Positions 34,888 to 48,200 of a stretch of 64,000 nucleotides of DNA are shown piece after piece. How positions within the stretch are numbered: position 1 is the stretch's first letter; each line of letters starts with the position of its first letter. The position numbers and the translations under genes were made by a program. The DNA comes from Eutrigla gurnardus (lineage: Eukaryota; Chordata; Actinopteri; Perciformes; Triglidae), in contig OY741270.1 of assembly GCA_963514095.1 (NCBI GenBank), forward strand, positions 27,658,771-27,722,770, given 5' to 3'. The notes beneath the pieces were generated by a model. That model ran no database searches. It saw only the letters and a program-made list of their open reading frames with translations, and had not been told where the DNA came from.

Positions 34888-37800
34888 TCAGGCTCTCTGG
34901 GCTCCGGAGGACCGGGCCTTCCTCGCCTGCAGCAGCCGCTGGCCCTCCCGCCGCTGGTTGATGGCCTTTGTGCTGGCGCGGAGCTTGCGGAGCCTGAGGG
35001 CGCGCAGACGCAGCTGAAGGTCCTGGGGGATCTTCCCCCCTCTGGCCTGGATCTCCTTCAGCATCTGAATGGGCGTCTTGGTCAGGGTGAAGTCGCAGAT
35101 GGTGGGATGCGGCTCCATGCCGACGCGGCACCGACGCATGAACGGGACGTAGCCCACGGCCCAGACCACCACCACGTAGTCGCCCGGGTTCAGCAGGCGC
35201 CAGTAGTCCCCGCCCTCAGCTGAGAGGGATAGAACCGGTTTATATACCTTCAGAATGTCACGTCCATCACATTTAAATAACTGCTATGCAGTAAAAAGGA
35301 AAGTGTGAGCATCTTACCTGATCTGATGTCATGGTCGTGGTCCTCCACCCTGACAATAGCGTCTGCTATTCCTTTTTTGGTCTGCTTGTCCCGGATCACA
35401 CCCTTGATGCCTCTGTGAACCTGCGGGGTGAAGAGAAAGAAGCTGCAGCGTGAAGACCCCAAAGAGACCCTTTGCAGCTTTTTGTGTTCCCTTTTCTTTG
35501 ACCGACCTGCTCCATGTAAACCAGCAGAGACTCCTTGTTGTTCTCCCACTCGATGGGAAGCTCGCTGGCGTGAGGGAACTTGTCGCAGGACAACTCCACC
35601 GTCACCTCGAAGCAGTTGGTGTGCATGTAACTGAAGTCGTTCATACCTGCAGAGAAGATGCGGACGAGAAAATCAGCCAATAGCAAATAAATAGGAATAA
35701 AATCCCTGAATTGTAGACCTCAAGAAACCCTTCAGAATTTTAAATACATTCTCTTTCATATTAGCCGTCATTGCTATACCACACCTGTCCACTAGATGTC
35801 CTCACACATCTCTACCTGGCCCACCTGGCTCTCGTTTCCCAGGTGAGCAGCTCTCCCAGTCGGTGCCAGATTGTCAGCGTTTCTTCCAAACTCTGAAACC
35901 TTGTTTTATCTTGACTTCTTTTGATAAATAACTGAGCTGTCCTTGTCAGCCTAGATTGCCTGCATGTGGTCCCCGTCCCGATAGTTGCCTGTACTCACCT
36001 GCCTGATGGCGTTTAACGGATTAACCACCTTAATTTAAGAGCTTGAAGAGGAAATTTAGAGATGTGATTGACCCTGTTTTAAGAGGTATGTGTCCACTCA
36101 CTGCCGGGGACGGTGTGCCAGTTGCCGCCGTTGATGACGTTGTTGTGCGCCTGGAAGTCCTCGTAGTGGCAGATGCGTCGGTCTGGGTTGGACATGGCGA
36201 GGTTGGTGGAGGCGTAGACGGTGGCCAGCCAGCGGAAGAAGGCGTTGTCCGCCGTGGGGGTGTCCTCCTGGGGGACCCAGTCGCGGGTGCAGTCGAAGGG
36301 ATACACGACCACCAGTTCTCCCCCGTGGAGGTTCGCGCTGAGCACGAAGGGAATGTCCTGCATCCAGCTGATGACCGCCCGGGTCTCTGGTGCAACCTGG
36401 GAGGGGTGGGGATGGACAGATTAGATGCGTTACGTCACAGATGGTTTGTGATTTCTGGCCAGGGTTGCTTCTATATCTCCCCTATAGACCACACGCATCC
36501 TCACCATGGCATCTTCTTTGGTGTAGTACTCCGGGATGGGGATGTAGTGGTTGGGCGCTTTGGATTTATCGCCTGCCGTCTCTTGGGCGTCCCACATGAT
36601 GGTGTTCAGGTCCGGAAAGTTGTGATTCAGGTCGATTCCTTCATAGGTGTGTCGTCCGTCGGACCAGCCGGACAGTTCAGAGCCCTGCAGCAGATTCATC
36701 ACCAAACGGGGGACATCAGGGCCTTTCCTTCTTCTTATTAACTCAGCCATATGTAAAGTCATCCCTGAGATGTTGACCATGAGTTTAATATCTAACCATT
36801 AGTTCAAGTAGCAATTAGGGCTATTCAAAGTCTTATTATCCACTTATTGACCAAACCCAACCTGCTGTCCAACCCATTTTTCTGAAATGCAACGGAGACA
36901 GATCTGCCCTCTCCTTTTAAAACATCTTGGGCAAACTGCCCTTTAACGGCACCTTCTCGTAAGCTGCTTCGTATCCGTCCGGGTTCATGGAGGGCAGGAG
37001 GTGGATCCGGGTCTCGGTCACCAGCCGAACGACGCGTTGGTTGCCCTTCTTGTATTCTTTGCACAGATACTGCATGAGGTTGAGGACGAGCTCTCGGCCG
37101 AGGGCCTCGTTCCCGTGCATCCCGGCCACGTAGCGAAACTCCGGCTCGCCTGCCAAGAGGGAGGTTTAGAGTCACTTTACATGTGGAGGAATTTTTAATT
37201 TCATTCAGTAGGTCAAAGTTAAGTCCCAGAGGCACATCTGGAACAAATAAAACCCTACAGTCTTGTTTTTGTATTCTGTTAGGCAAGAGTGTGAGCAGTT
37301 TGCCAGGAATCACACACGGATTTGGCTCCAAATACCACAAAATCTGCTCTTCATACATCAGCAAAAACCACACGAGTCATTTCTTCTTGGATTTGAAGTC
37401 AATCATGAGACTGCAGAATCGGCTGGTGCCAATTAAATAACCCAAATTCCAGTTATTTGGGATTGAAGTAGTTTGAAATATATTTCCTGAAAAGAACAAT
37501 AAGCTGAAACTCCACTGAATTAATTAGTTTATTTTGGCAGACGTCGAGCTGCCTGCATCTGAAAACAACATCACAAAGGAAATCTGTCTTGTTTGGTGTA
37601 ATTCAAACCGTTATCAGTTTGTTTATATAAGAGAGGCCTTTTCCTCAAAAGACCCCCACCCCCCAGCCTCCCTGTGTGCTGCTGCTATACACAAAACTCT
37701 GTATAAACACTGCAGGAAGTTGGACCACAAACTGTTGTAACCTTTCAGCTCACAGGAGATGAGATGCTCTCACCTAGCTCATGTTTGCCTGGGTTGTCGG

Positions 37801-40800
37801 AGATCTCCATGACGTACATCTTCAGACCCATGTAGCTCCTCCCGATGGTGTAGACGCGGGTGATGTCCGGACACTCCTCCGTCACAGACTTCATGAGCTT
37901 CAGGGTTAAAAGACAGGCGGAGGAAGTAGTCAGACAAGTCCCAACACTGTAGGAATACTGTCACAAGTTGGACTAAAAGTCTCACAAATGGTTAAATCTG
38001 AACTGTGAGGAAATCTGCAAACTGTTAAGACTGTTGGGTTAAAAAAACAAGAAGTCTGGCATTAGCTTGAGGGGAAACCCAACTGACTCATGGGACATGT
38101 GTGCAGCCAGTCTTACTCTCTAACCTTTCTCATCTCTTTGTAGTTGTGCTGTCTGAAGTCCAGGTCGTCGTTCGATCCTCGTTCCTGGTACATTTTAGTC
38201 GGATCTACGAGGAAAAAGAGCACATAGGCTTCCTTTGGTCGACTGAAAGACAATGTGGTTTAATGTGGCTCAACGCTGCAGCCGTACATACCATGGACAC
38301 GGCAGCCGAGTATCTCCGCCCGGAGGCAGATGGTCCCGTTGTGGTACCAGGTCTGAGGGTTGATGCGGATGAAACGGGCCACGGTGGGAGCGGGAAAGAG
38401 TCCGAGCACCGGGGTCTCGGGATTCTGGTTTCCTTCAAATACCTGTTCAACCAATAAGACGATATGTCTGAACATGTGTTCCTTTGGTGATCCCCTCCAA
38501 CAACATCATCAGGTCAAACGTTTCTTTAGTTTATTATCCGCTAAAACTGCTAGCATCCCCGAGCTAACATGCTAAACCAAGAAGGTGAACTTAGTCGGCA
38601 TTATTCCTGTTAAACATCAGCCGGAGATTCTTGTTCATCTACATCTGGATCTGGATTTTCTGGGGATATGTGTTTGCCAGATATATTTAAGAATGGAAAT
38701 AAATTAAATCTGTGCGGGTTCTTGACCCCTGAACCAACTTTCAACCATGTCTGACTGAAATCTGTTTGATGTATTTGAACAGAAAACAATGTTTCACTGT
38801 GAATACACCTTTTGATTTTCTCATCGAGGCCCTATGTAATATTATACTGTTATTATGTCGACCACACATAACTTGAATCGTTTTCTCTCTACTTCTGAGT
38901 GGGTGACTGGTTTTGTGCACGGTTCATATTTCACTCTGGCACCAACTCTTGGAAGTAAACTAAGAGTAGTAGCAGGTCTTACCGCCTCTTCTGTCCCGTT
39001 CATGCAGGGCTTCCAGGAAACCGAGTCGTTACTCAGCTGGACTTTATAGGTGCGGACCCAGTCCCAACTGTTACAAAGAGACATAGTTTTAATAGTCAGT
39101 GTAGTGAAAGAACATGTGCTCTGACTTGTGTGTGTGTTTTTGGCAGCAGCTTCTAACCCTTCTAACCCCCTGATACTACCTGACCTCCAGATGGAGCTTC
39201 GGCCCTGCAGGATGACCCCGGTGAACAGGGTGAGGTGGATGGCGTCCACCTCCAGCCACTGGTGCTGGTCCTTGTACTCCGCACACCAGGCGCCGTCGTA
39301 CAGGTCCCCGTCCTCAATGCCGGACTGAAAAAAAAACCCACATGCAACACAAAGGTTTTTTTGTCAGCTGCAGAATCCCAGTCCAGAAACCCTTTGCTCT
39401 GCCTCACATTGCATAAGATTGTGGTGTTGACCCTGATTGTAAATAATTGCTTTCAGGCTGCAGAACAGGAGACGGGGTGGGGAGGTGGACTAGCCCTGCT
39501 GGCTGCGTGTTTTACAGGTTATTTTTATTTAATTTTACAAGAAAAGTGACAGGAGTACGCTCACTGAGGTTTTTTTTTTTTTTTGTTATAGTGAGAAATT
39601 AAACTTGCCAATAAAAGCAAAGGGAAAAAGTGATGGAGAGGGAGATCTGCTTTAAATATGCAGCAGAAGTTATAAACTGAAATAAAACATAATGATCGAG
39701 AAAGGACATAATATGTTTTGCTATTAATTTGTGGATTTTTACACCCCATAAGCCTGTAATTTGATATTGTGTAGAAACCTTCCATAAGAATTATACACTT
39801 TTGCCACTTCAGCCTTTTTAAAATCAACTCCACCTCTTTGGTCTGGACTGAAATGTAAGCTGTAAAGTTCTTCAATTTTTCACCAAATACAAAACTATTG
39901 ACATTCCCATCATCCTCAGTACTGTGGTGTACTATGTGTTTAGTGCCAAATAGCAAATGTGGAAGACTGTGAGTACTCATCAGATTATGAAAATGATCTA
40001 TTCTAACATTTCTGATCATCTTATTGACCTCAGCAGGATCTTTCCCCCAAAAACAAAAACATTCCCTCCAAAGCTTCGGTACAATCAAGTGAAGTGATTC
40101 TCCTTATCTTCCCCTCTCTCCCTTTCAGACTTCCTGTTTCCTGTCATTCTATCTCTTTGAATGCCTGCTTTGTGATCCAGATCCAGACCCACCTGGAGGT
40201 TCAGCCTCCCCCTGTGAGGACCCAGACCCGTCCGCTGGTAGGAGGACGCCCGGATCTGGCTGTCGTCGACCCGCAGGGACTCCAGGCCGAGTGGAGGGCA
40301 GTCTGGAAGGGAAAAAGGAGGTAAAAGTCTTGAGATGCTGATCTGCTGAATGGGTTAAAAAAACCCTCTCCCTCTTGTTCCTCTGAGTAAGCAAACACAT
40401 GTCTGATGTGATGAGGACTCGGTTTTTGTTTGGAGTATCTCCAATCATCCCGGGTCGCTTCAGAGGAGTTTGGAGGCCCCTCCGCAACGGAAACGGCCGA
40501 TAAGTGAATCCGTGGAGGGTTTGAATGTAATCTGAGACAGAGTTGAGGGTTGAGGGAGAGTGGAGTCGAACGTCCAGCAGAGCTGCAGCTGGAGAAGATT
40601 TCATGGCTTTGGAAACGAACAATAACAGCCCCATTAATCTTAAACCACTACGAGTGCTGGCAGGTTAAAAACAGTTTGTTCTCTTAAGGCCAAGAAGTCT
40701 GAGTATTTAGTGAGAGGAAACGGAATAGTTGTTGGTTTCAGACTGTTAAGAGACTCACTATTTTATGACAATAATAATAATAATAATCATACATAAATAA

Positions 40801-41596
40801 TCCTAATCAATAAAATGATCCACATGAATAGAGAGGTAATAAATAAACCACATATTTATGGCTATTCAGTAAATGTGACTTCACAACCTTCTTTTATGTG
40901 TTAATCCTCTACACGGCTGAAACAAATACTTGATTAATCGACTACTTTATCAATAGAGAATACATCTGCAATAACTGTGATTGTGGTAATTCTTGCAAAA
41001 ATCCAAATTCACTGGTTTTCAAGTTTTCCGATGTGAATATTTGCTGCTTTGCTTCTTGGATAGTAAATGTTTGGACTGTTTTCTGGCCTTTCATAGACAA
41101 ACGATCAATAAAGAATATAATTGATAATGAAAGTTTGTAAAGAAGCCATTGTTAACTCAGTAGCTCACTCGGTCTCTGACGTCATCCCTCAATAATTGCA
41201 CTTCCTGTATTAAAATGAATGTGTTTTATCACTTTGAAGCTTCATGAAAAAGGTCAAACTAAAAGTTTTTGTCCTACCCAGCTGTGTTTTCTTGTCTTCT
41301 ATCTTGTTGTCTTCTTCCTTTTTGCTGTTGCTTTCTTCTTCCTCGCTGCCTCGGCTGATGTTTTTGGATTCCAGCTGTTTGCCTGTGGTGGGTGACTCTG
41401 TCTGTGCTGCGGCCGTTGGAGCCGGTCTGTCTGTGCTGTGATCCTGTGTTGGATTCTGCACGGCGACAGACTCGGTCGTGCTGCTGAACGCCGAGTTCAC
41501 CTCAGTTGTTGTATCGTCTGTCAGCGCCGCGTCTGAAAATCCTCCCAGAAGAATCAGAGCAGCAGCGGCAGCCAGCAGGCTCAATGACTTTTCCAT
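34888..41596 (-). CDS. cpxm1: Carboxypeptidase X, M14 family member 1
   Basis: Thirteen exons on the minus strand: 41278-41596, 40193-40302, 39185-39324, 38983-39067, 38292-38442, 38125-38204, 37774-37897, 36953-37149, 36505-36684, 36102-36396, 35507-35646, 35318-35420 and 34888-35219. They join in phase to 751 residues (human CPXM1 has 734). Order of parts: signal peptide (MEKSLSLLAAAAALILLGG), a Ser/Thr then Glu/Lys-rich spacer to about 143, a discoidin (F5/8 C) domain (about 144-300), an M14 carboxypeptidase-like domain (about 305-605), and a transthyretin-like domain with GDYWRLLNPGDY. Zinc ligands H348/E351 (GMHGNE) and H486 (SANLHGG) and the catalytic-type E578 (VTVELSC) are kept. The substrate-binding motif is NHNF (422-425) where active enzymes have NRNF. 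SANLHGG and VTVELSC favour CPXM1 over CPXM2 and AEBP1. The protein is secreted, probably matrix-associated, and likely has little or no peptidase activity. Confidence 0.9.
35815..36005. repeat. Probable interspersed repeat in a cpxm1 intron
   Basis: The stretch with CAGTCGGTGCCAGATTGTCA and the later TTGCCTGTACTCACCTGCC resembles a dispersed element I recall from several fish genomes. The family is not named and no second copy exists in this window, so this is a weak call. Confidence 0.35.
38540..38650. repeat. Probable interspersed repeat (GCTAACATGCTAAACC)
   Basis: The stretch 'GAGCTAACATGCTAAACCAA' with 'GGTGAACTTAGTC', 'CCTGTTAAACATCAGC' resembles a very common teleost MITE-like repeat. 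It lies in a cpxm1 intron. Only one copy is present in this window. Confidence 0.4.
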
Positions 41597-44462
41597 CTTC
41601 CTCTTTGTTTGCCGCTGCAGAGTTCCCTCCGCCACTTTATGTGGAGCCAGACCTCCATGCACATCCCTCCTCCTCCTCCTCAATCCCACCTCCCCTCCCT
41701 CACCCTCCCTCCCTCCCTAAATTCCAACAGAATTCCTGGGAAAAATGTGAATTCAAAAGAAAAGACTTACAGCTTACATAATGTGTTTTACTGTACTGTT
41801 TTTGTACATCTGTGACTCATTTATTCAGCTTTACTCATTCAAAAGTGTGATATGAAAAGTTTCGACACAATTTACATCACATTTGTTTAAATCTTCTTCC
41901 TTTTCCCTCTTTGTTTCTTTCATGAAGGATGCTGAATGTTTACTCCAACAAGGCACCAAAGTACAACTTTGAGGTGTTCTTGTTATCCCCTAAATGTATT
42001 TGATAACGTAAGTTACTTTACTTCAACTACATATCCATTTGCATAATAAATCATTGCTTCAATTCAATACAAGCAGGCCTCTTTCTGCACAAGTCGTCCC
42101 AAATCCCTTAAGGTTTTCTATACTTCACCAAAACTCTTATGAATTCTGTAGTATTCAGTACTACATGATCCCTCCTCATTACCTTTAAACGGAGACACCC
42201 CTTGATGTTTGTGGAACATTACACATTTTTACACAAAGGCAAAGACTGAAATGTGGCAGGTGCATCCTGTCACTGTTTCAGTAAACTGTCAGAATCTGCC
42301 ATCAGTCTATATGATGGTTCCACGTCACGTAGCAGTGCTGCCTTTGTTCAATTGAATCCTAATTCTGAGTTTTAGTGGACAAATCAGACATCAGAATGCA
42401 TGTACAGTAAATATATGTATCGCTCCTATCACAACTGACCCTGTGATGTTTTTCACCTTGGCTACATTTATTTTGAAGGGGCAGTTAAAGCTGCTGACTC
42501 TGCTGTTCGGACTTGACTTTTGTTTTACACGTCCTCCGCCTCCGTCTGCTCTCCTCAGACTCTCTGGGAAACTTTCTTTTTGACCTCCATGACGATCATG
42601 ACCTGCAGCTTTTGCTGGTGACTCTGAAATTACATAGAAGCACGCCTCCTGCACTTCCTGTAAAATGTCTAACACAAAACAACTGAAAAAATGTACACCA
42701 GCCAAATAAAAAAACAAAAAAGTAGACCGTCCCTGCTAATTGTGGCTATATTAAACTGTTGGAGAGATGAGATTTATTACAGCAACAAATAAAAAAAGCA
42801 ATTATTTTCAATGAACCCTTGTTTTCTACTTCCAATCAAAACCACATGTTTAGATCACATCTGTTCCTTATTAAAGGAAAAGTGTCATGAGCTTGAATCA
42901 GCTTTTATTCCCTTTGCTGTCAACTTCTAGTAAAAGTAGTAATGTTGCAATGCGACATGGGAAAACGAGGCGTTTACTGGCTGCTCGTGACATGTTCCAA
43001 CAGAAAAACACAAACCGTCTCTAGAGTGAAACCGTCTTGGTGTTTGTGTTTCCAGGTTTGACTCGGCTGTCAGTCTCTCTGTCAGGATGTTAATGATCTG
43101 CTCTTCAGCCTCAAAGTTCAGTGGAAACACTTCTGCTGCTCCAAACTGGTTTAAAGTCTGTAATTATTATACCTAAAAATAAAAGAGGCAGAGCAATTTT
43201 ATTGTCAATTCAGATTGGGAATAAGTGTGTTGCACACTTATGCTCTTATTTAGTTTATTAATGTCTAGCTTTTGTACAAATTGCCTGCAATTACAGTACA
43301 TGTCAGGGTTTTTTTGGAATAAAATTATGTAATTGTGTTTTTTTTAGAAGACCATTAAACTCACTGACTGAAGGAGGTATAGTTGTAGAAGATCTCTTTG
43401 TAGAATCAAGACAGGACATGTGCAACAGCTTCCTTTTGATATTCAGATAACATAAGTAGAGCAACTTTTCACCCACGCAGTCAGGAAATGTGCTTTCTTT
43501 TTATTACTCATCTGCAATGATGACAAATGTCATGATTCTGTGATATTTATTCATTGTTCTGGGAATTTACCCGTATTATGTCTTTGATTATATTATTCTA
43601 AAATGAGAGAGCTCGTGTTGAGACACCACTTGTTCAGGGTTTCAAGGGCCGAGATAAATTAGACAAAAGCTGACGATTGATGGATGATGGTATAGATATT
43701 CCACATGTCAAAAACTGTTCAATATTATTTAAAGATTCAGGGATCCTTCAGTATGATGTTGATCATCTCGTGTTTTAGGAAGTCCGAGTGTGTGCACGTC
43801 AATATTCCCTCTCCTTTATTCATTCAATCCAATCACAAACATTTCAACAGAAGAAGAAGTCAGTTGTTTTAACATGTCCAGTCTGTCAAATTGATAGCTG
43901 TTGCTAGTTGACAACGTAGCACGTCTGTATAACAACCTTTCGGTTGGGCTGTGAACCAGTGATCAGTTCACCTTGCTGTTGGTTGCACATCATTGTGGTT
44001 TTCTAGAGTATTGTTTGTATTCCTTCGTAAAGCCCGCCATGAGTGGTTTCCGTCAGTGCTTTTGAAATCCGTGTATGTTTAGTTTGATACAGAGTACCAA
44101 GAGTTGGACCCTGTTGGCTTGAGACCTCCAAGTTGCAGAATAACTGCTAGTTTGTTTTTGTTCATTTACATGGTAAGCTTATGGGTGCTGACCTCCTTTT
44201 TGTTCTTTAGCATATTTTTGAGCCAAGAGCTAAGTTACTATCATTTATTCCACTTCATTTTGGTGTATTGGTTATTATTTGTCAGCACCTGTATAGCCTC
44301 TTTCTGTTATATTTCCTTGTGCAAATGAACTCTCCTTGGTTAAATGTATCACCTGATTTTAACCAGAACCCCTCCTGTTGTCGCATCCAAATTATATGTT
44401 ACTGCTCTCCTAAACGAGCTGGGTCATAACACCATAGTAGGCTACTATAAATTATTATTATA

Positions 44463-44522
44463 AATATGTTATCAACATCATCGTTATTATTATTGTTGTT
44501 GTGATTATTATTATTATTGTTA

Positions 44523-44561
<39 letters not shown>

Positions 44562-44585
44562 TCATCATGGTTATTATTATTGTAT
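44463..44585. repeat. (ATT)n microsatellite
   Basis: Interrupted ATT/GTT triplets, densest at 44520-44560. The Asn-rich minus-strand frame over it is a repeat artefact. Confidence 0.9.
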
Positions 44586-44966
44586 ATTAATAAGTAGTAG
44601 TGTTGGAAATAGAAATGGTTTCCTAAAACGTGACTTTTATTTTGAAATCGAAAATACCTGAACCTGATTGGTGCATTGTGCCGTGACGTGTACACGGGAA
44701 ATGGCCACGCAAGCGAGTGGAATCACAACATTACAGCTGAAGTCTCGTTACTCATCTGCTTAGCGTTTAATTTCAGCTAATTTATTGAACTTTCTCCACG
44801 GCGGTTGTTTCTTAATATCCGTGACAAGCTGACGTCACAGAAAACGTTAAAGATATTTGATTCGTTTTGGGTTTTTTTCTCCCGTGAAATGAAAACATGT
44901 TGCTGGTCGCCGTGAAAGCTAATCGACCGAAGCAGCTACTAGCTAGCAGATGGCTGTTCGGCTGCG

Positions 44967-45145
44967 ATGTCCGTCACCGCGCAAAGTAAGCGAAGTATTC
45001 GTCATTTGACACACACCAGCTAACTGGAAGCTAACTAACTGGCCTGGTGCCGGAAGTCATTAAAGTTTGCGTGTTATTTGTGTTATTTCTTTCAGATGAC
45101 AACAAGACGAGCGAAGCAGCGAAGTGGTTAGCCAACAGCATGTGA
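44967..45145 (+). promoter_or_regulatory. Spliced upstream ORF in the rnf145 leader
   Basis: A good donor (CAAA|GTAAGC, exon end 44985) and acceptor (TTTCTTTCAG, exon start 45096) imply a 110-base leader intron. An ATG at 44967 then reads MSVTAQNDNKTSEAAKWLAN and two more codons to TGA at 45143-45145. A second ATG at 45096 opens an 11-codon frame. Both stop before the main ATG at 45226. These joins are inferred from splice signals only. Confidence 0.45.
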
Positions 45146-45180
45146 CACACACACACACACGCACACACACACACACATAC
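45146..45180. repeat. (CA)n tract in the rnf145 leader
   Basis: ACACAC repeat with one GC interruption. It starts directly after the upstream ORF stop and ends about 45 bases before the main start codon. Confidence 0.9.
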
Positions 45181-45225
45181 AGGCTCTCCTCCACCCCCCA
45201 AAAAAATAAGAAGTTGGTTTCCAAG

Positions 45226-48200
45226 ATGCCTCGTCTGGAAGAGCTGGCCAACGTCGCCCTCAGGGTGCCGAGCATCCTGGTCCTGGACCTGCTCTATAAA
45301 TGTGACATTGACGGGTTGACGGAGCACCTCAGGGCCAAAAACGAAGACATGCTCTTCAAGTACAAATATGTCATCTGGAACATGTACTACATCGGTGAGT
45401 TGTACACAAAATGTGCAGCTTTTTAATTGTGCACTAGTGCTCTCTGAGCCCTCAGAGTATTTAATAATATCAACACTGTTGAAAGGCTGCAGGGAGGGTT
45501 TTTAAAGCTTGTTGCACGTTTATTTAATGCGTTTCCATGTAAACTGACTCTCTTTGTGGGAAATTATAACCATATAGTGGCTATAATGTTTCCTACACTA
45601 TAGCTGTGCAATTTTAGTATTTTGGCAGCTTATTCAGCCTATTAAGTTATTATTCAGACATTCACAATTATATTAATATTTGAGTTGTATTTATTTGCAT
45701 TTCTAATCCCCTTTTATTCTATTTTTTACTATTGATCTTAACTGTGAGGCTTTTGAGTCTTTGTATTTTTGTGTTCGGCCGAATTTTTCTAATACTGGGA
45801 AGCACTTTGGGTCAACTGCTGCTGTTAAGTTAAATACAAGTGACTTGACAAGAGTTGGATGTGAATCCATCTTTTCTTGTGTGAATCTACCAATATCTCC
45901 ACTCACAGAAAACATGACGTGAACATTTGTCCCTGCAGGGCATCTGATCAACGTGGTGGTGTTGGTCCTGCCACTGAGACACATCGTGACGCTCTACCTC
46001 CACATCCTCGCTGCCCTACTTCTGTACATGGGGCATCAGATTTCCAAGTGAGATGCAGTACTTCTACTACGACTACTATTATTATTGCACCAGGATCAGT
46101 TTTCTCTCCTGACAAAGCTTGGGCTACACTCTCGGGGCTGCCGCTCTGCGTGTCCTGTTTCCTTCAGCCCAGTATTTAATCGGAGGAATATATATTTTGT
46201 AACGTGAGAACAACTGGTGGTGATTTATTTGGATTAAAATGAATGAAAGTTGGTCAAAATAACAAATGAACAAATGCAGGAATCAGTACAAAAGCTGAGA
46301 ATTAAACCTGTACATTTTAAAGGTGTAAATTTGACCTGTGACTGTCACCTCAGGAATCATTTTTCTGCAGTAGTATAATATTTTTGCTGATTTATTCCTC
46401 ACTTTATTTAATCTTTTTTTTTAATTATTTGAGCATCTTATCTATTTATATACTCATTAGTGATTAAGTGTAATGCTCTGCCTTCTTTTAATGGTACATT
46501 TCCAACTATAAAACCTGATTTTGATTATTTTTCCTGTTAATTTTACAGGGATTATGTTCGTGAGGAGCTGCAGTACGGATATGAAGGAGCTGTGTATCTT
46601 GATTCTCTGGCCTTCAACAGATTTGTCTCTGCAATGACCAGTGAGTCCTGAAATCAATCTTACATGTAAATAAGTTGCATTTAGGTTCATATTCATGGAA
46701 TGAATGAATAGAACAAAAAAGAGCCCTTTAATTTAGCATGTCTGACAGAAATATATATTTTATATTATATGCTCCACACTATATGACTCCATGTTTTTAT
46801 GGCTGCACCCTTCCATCAAAAGAAAGTTTTAGATGTCTTGTGCATCATTTTATGCGCATTTCCCTCAAAATTCATCCTGATGCGTTTGGTTTCTTTGGAA
46901 ACATAAGCTGCTCCGTTATTATTTAATATTCTTCGTCATTAAACTCACATATATACAATCTCCACCGTGCCCCTGATGTTTTTGTCTGTTCAGGTCAGAT
47001 TATCCTCAGCACGCTGTGTGCCTTCCTGATGAAGACCAGAAAGGTGTGGTTGTTCTCTGCTCACATGCTCCCCCTACTGGCTAGACTGTGTGCTGCTCGT
47101 CACGTCACTCTGTTAACCGTCAACACGTTCTCCATGGGCCTGACCGGCGCGGGCATCACCATGTTCCTCCTCTCACACCTCTTTGTGCCATATCGCCTCG
47201 CGAAGGCCGCCTATTCAGAGCTGCTGCAGCTGGAGGTACTCTTATTCTGAAAGTTAAACTGTGCATCCTGTTTGTCTGAGGAGGTTGGGAATGCTAGTGT
47301 CGTAGTTAACTCTTCTAAAAATTAGATTGGATAAATTCTGGACACTTATGATCCGGACTTAAGTATTGTTATTAACGTGCATTGCATTGTTTTGCTGTAT
47401 TGTTTGTTTTACTTTGATAGTCTGGTGTGGATGATGTATAATATCCTGTACCAGAAAATGTCTCAAAAGTTTAATCATACCACCTCAGTCGACAAAGCAT
47501 TTAAAATATTTTGACAGTTTTAGTGTTGCATTACTCAGGATTGTTTTTTTTATTATTATTATTTGGTTTTTCAGTGGAATAAAAAAAGATTTATTCCACG
47601 GAATTTTTTTAAAACATTTTGACTAGATTTCTGTGTTTTTTATGTATTTATAATGGAACGTGACCCACAGTTTCTCTGTCACATAAGATAAAAATGTAAT
47701 ATTTTTAGTTCCCCGTGTTTTACTCTCCCGCTGGTTCCCTGTCTCTCAGGTGATCGAGCTCTACAGGCTTCTGGCTGTGGGAATCTCTCTGTGGAACCAG
47801 TTTGCCGTCCCAGTGCTCTTCAGTGTTTTCTGGTTCGTTCTGTTCATCGTCCAGCTGTGCTCAGACATCATGAATGGCAACGTCGCATCGCGCCATCAGG
47901 GAATCTTGTTCTTCCTGCTCACAAGGTGTGTTGTGATTATGTGGATTATTAATCATGTGTGTACGTTCGTGCCTGACATCACAGAGCTTGTGTATTGTTG
48001 TTAAGTTGGTGTCTTCTTTGTGTCGTTGATCAAACCCTCCAGTGTCTCTGAATGTTGTGCCACGCCATACTCCCTTCTGGGTCTTACCTTCGTGGTGTCC
48101 TATCTCGCTCTTGGACTGCTCGACCTATGCAAGTTTTACCTGGGAGGTTATGCAGCTGTTCAGAATGAGAACGTCATGCACAGGTGGGATGTTTTTCATT

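Larger units (their letters stand above)
41597..45225. other. Divergent intergenic region cpxm1 / rnf145
   Basis: About 3.6 kb between divergent starts. It contains pyrimidine-rich sequence just upstream of cpxm1 (41660-41720), an (ATT)n block at about 44463-44585, and GC-rich sequence at 44690-45130 that holds the rnf145 leader. No gene is supported between 41750 and 44690. The 108-codon minus-strand frame at 42391-42717 has no recognisable features. Confidence 0.6.

Noticed and set aside
36043..36741. 232-codon plus-strand ORF
   Set aside because: It is antisense to cpxm1 exons 9 and 10, whose minus-strand frames are clearly conserved.
39561..40088. 175-codon minus-strand ORF within a cpxm1 intron
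   Set aside because: It is AT-rich, has no recognisable motif, and cpxm1 splices across it in phase. I considered a nested gene but could not support one.
42391..42717. 108-codon minus-strand ORF upstream of cpxm1
   Set aside because: It has no family match, no repeat logic and no splice partner. An upstream exon is possible but unsupported.
44399..44695. Asn-run minus-strand ORF
   Set aside because: It is produced by the (ATT)n microsatellite.
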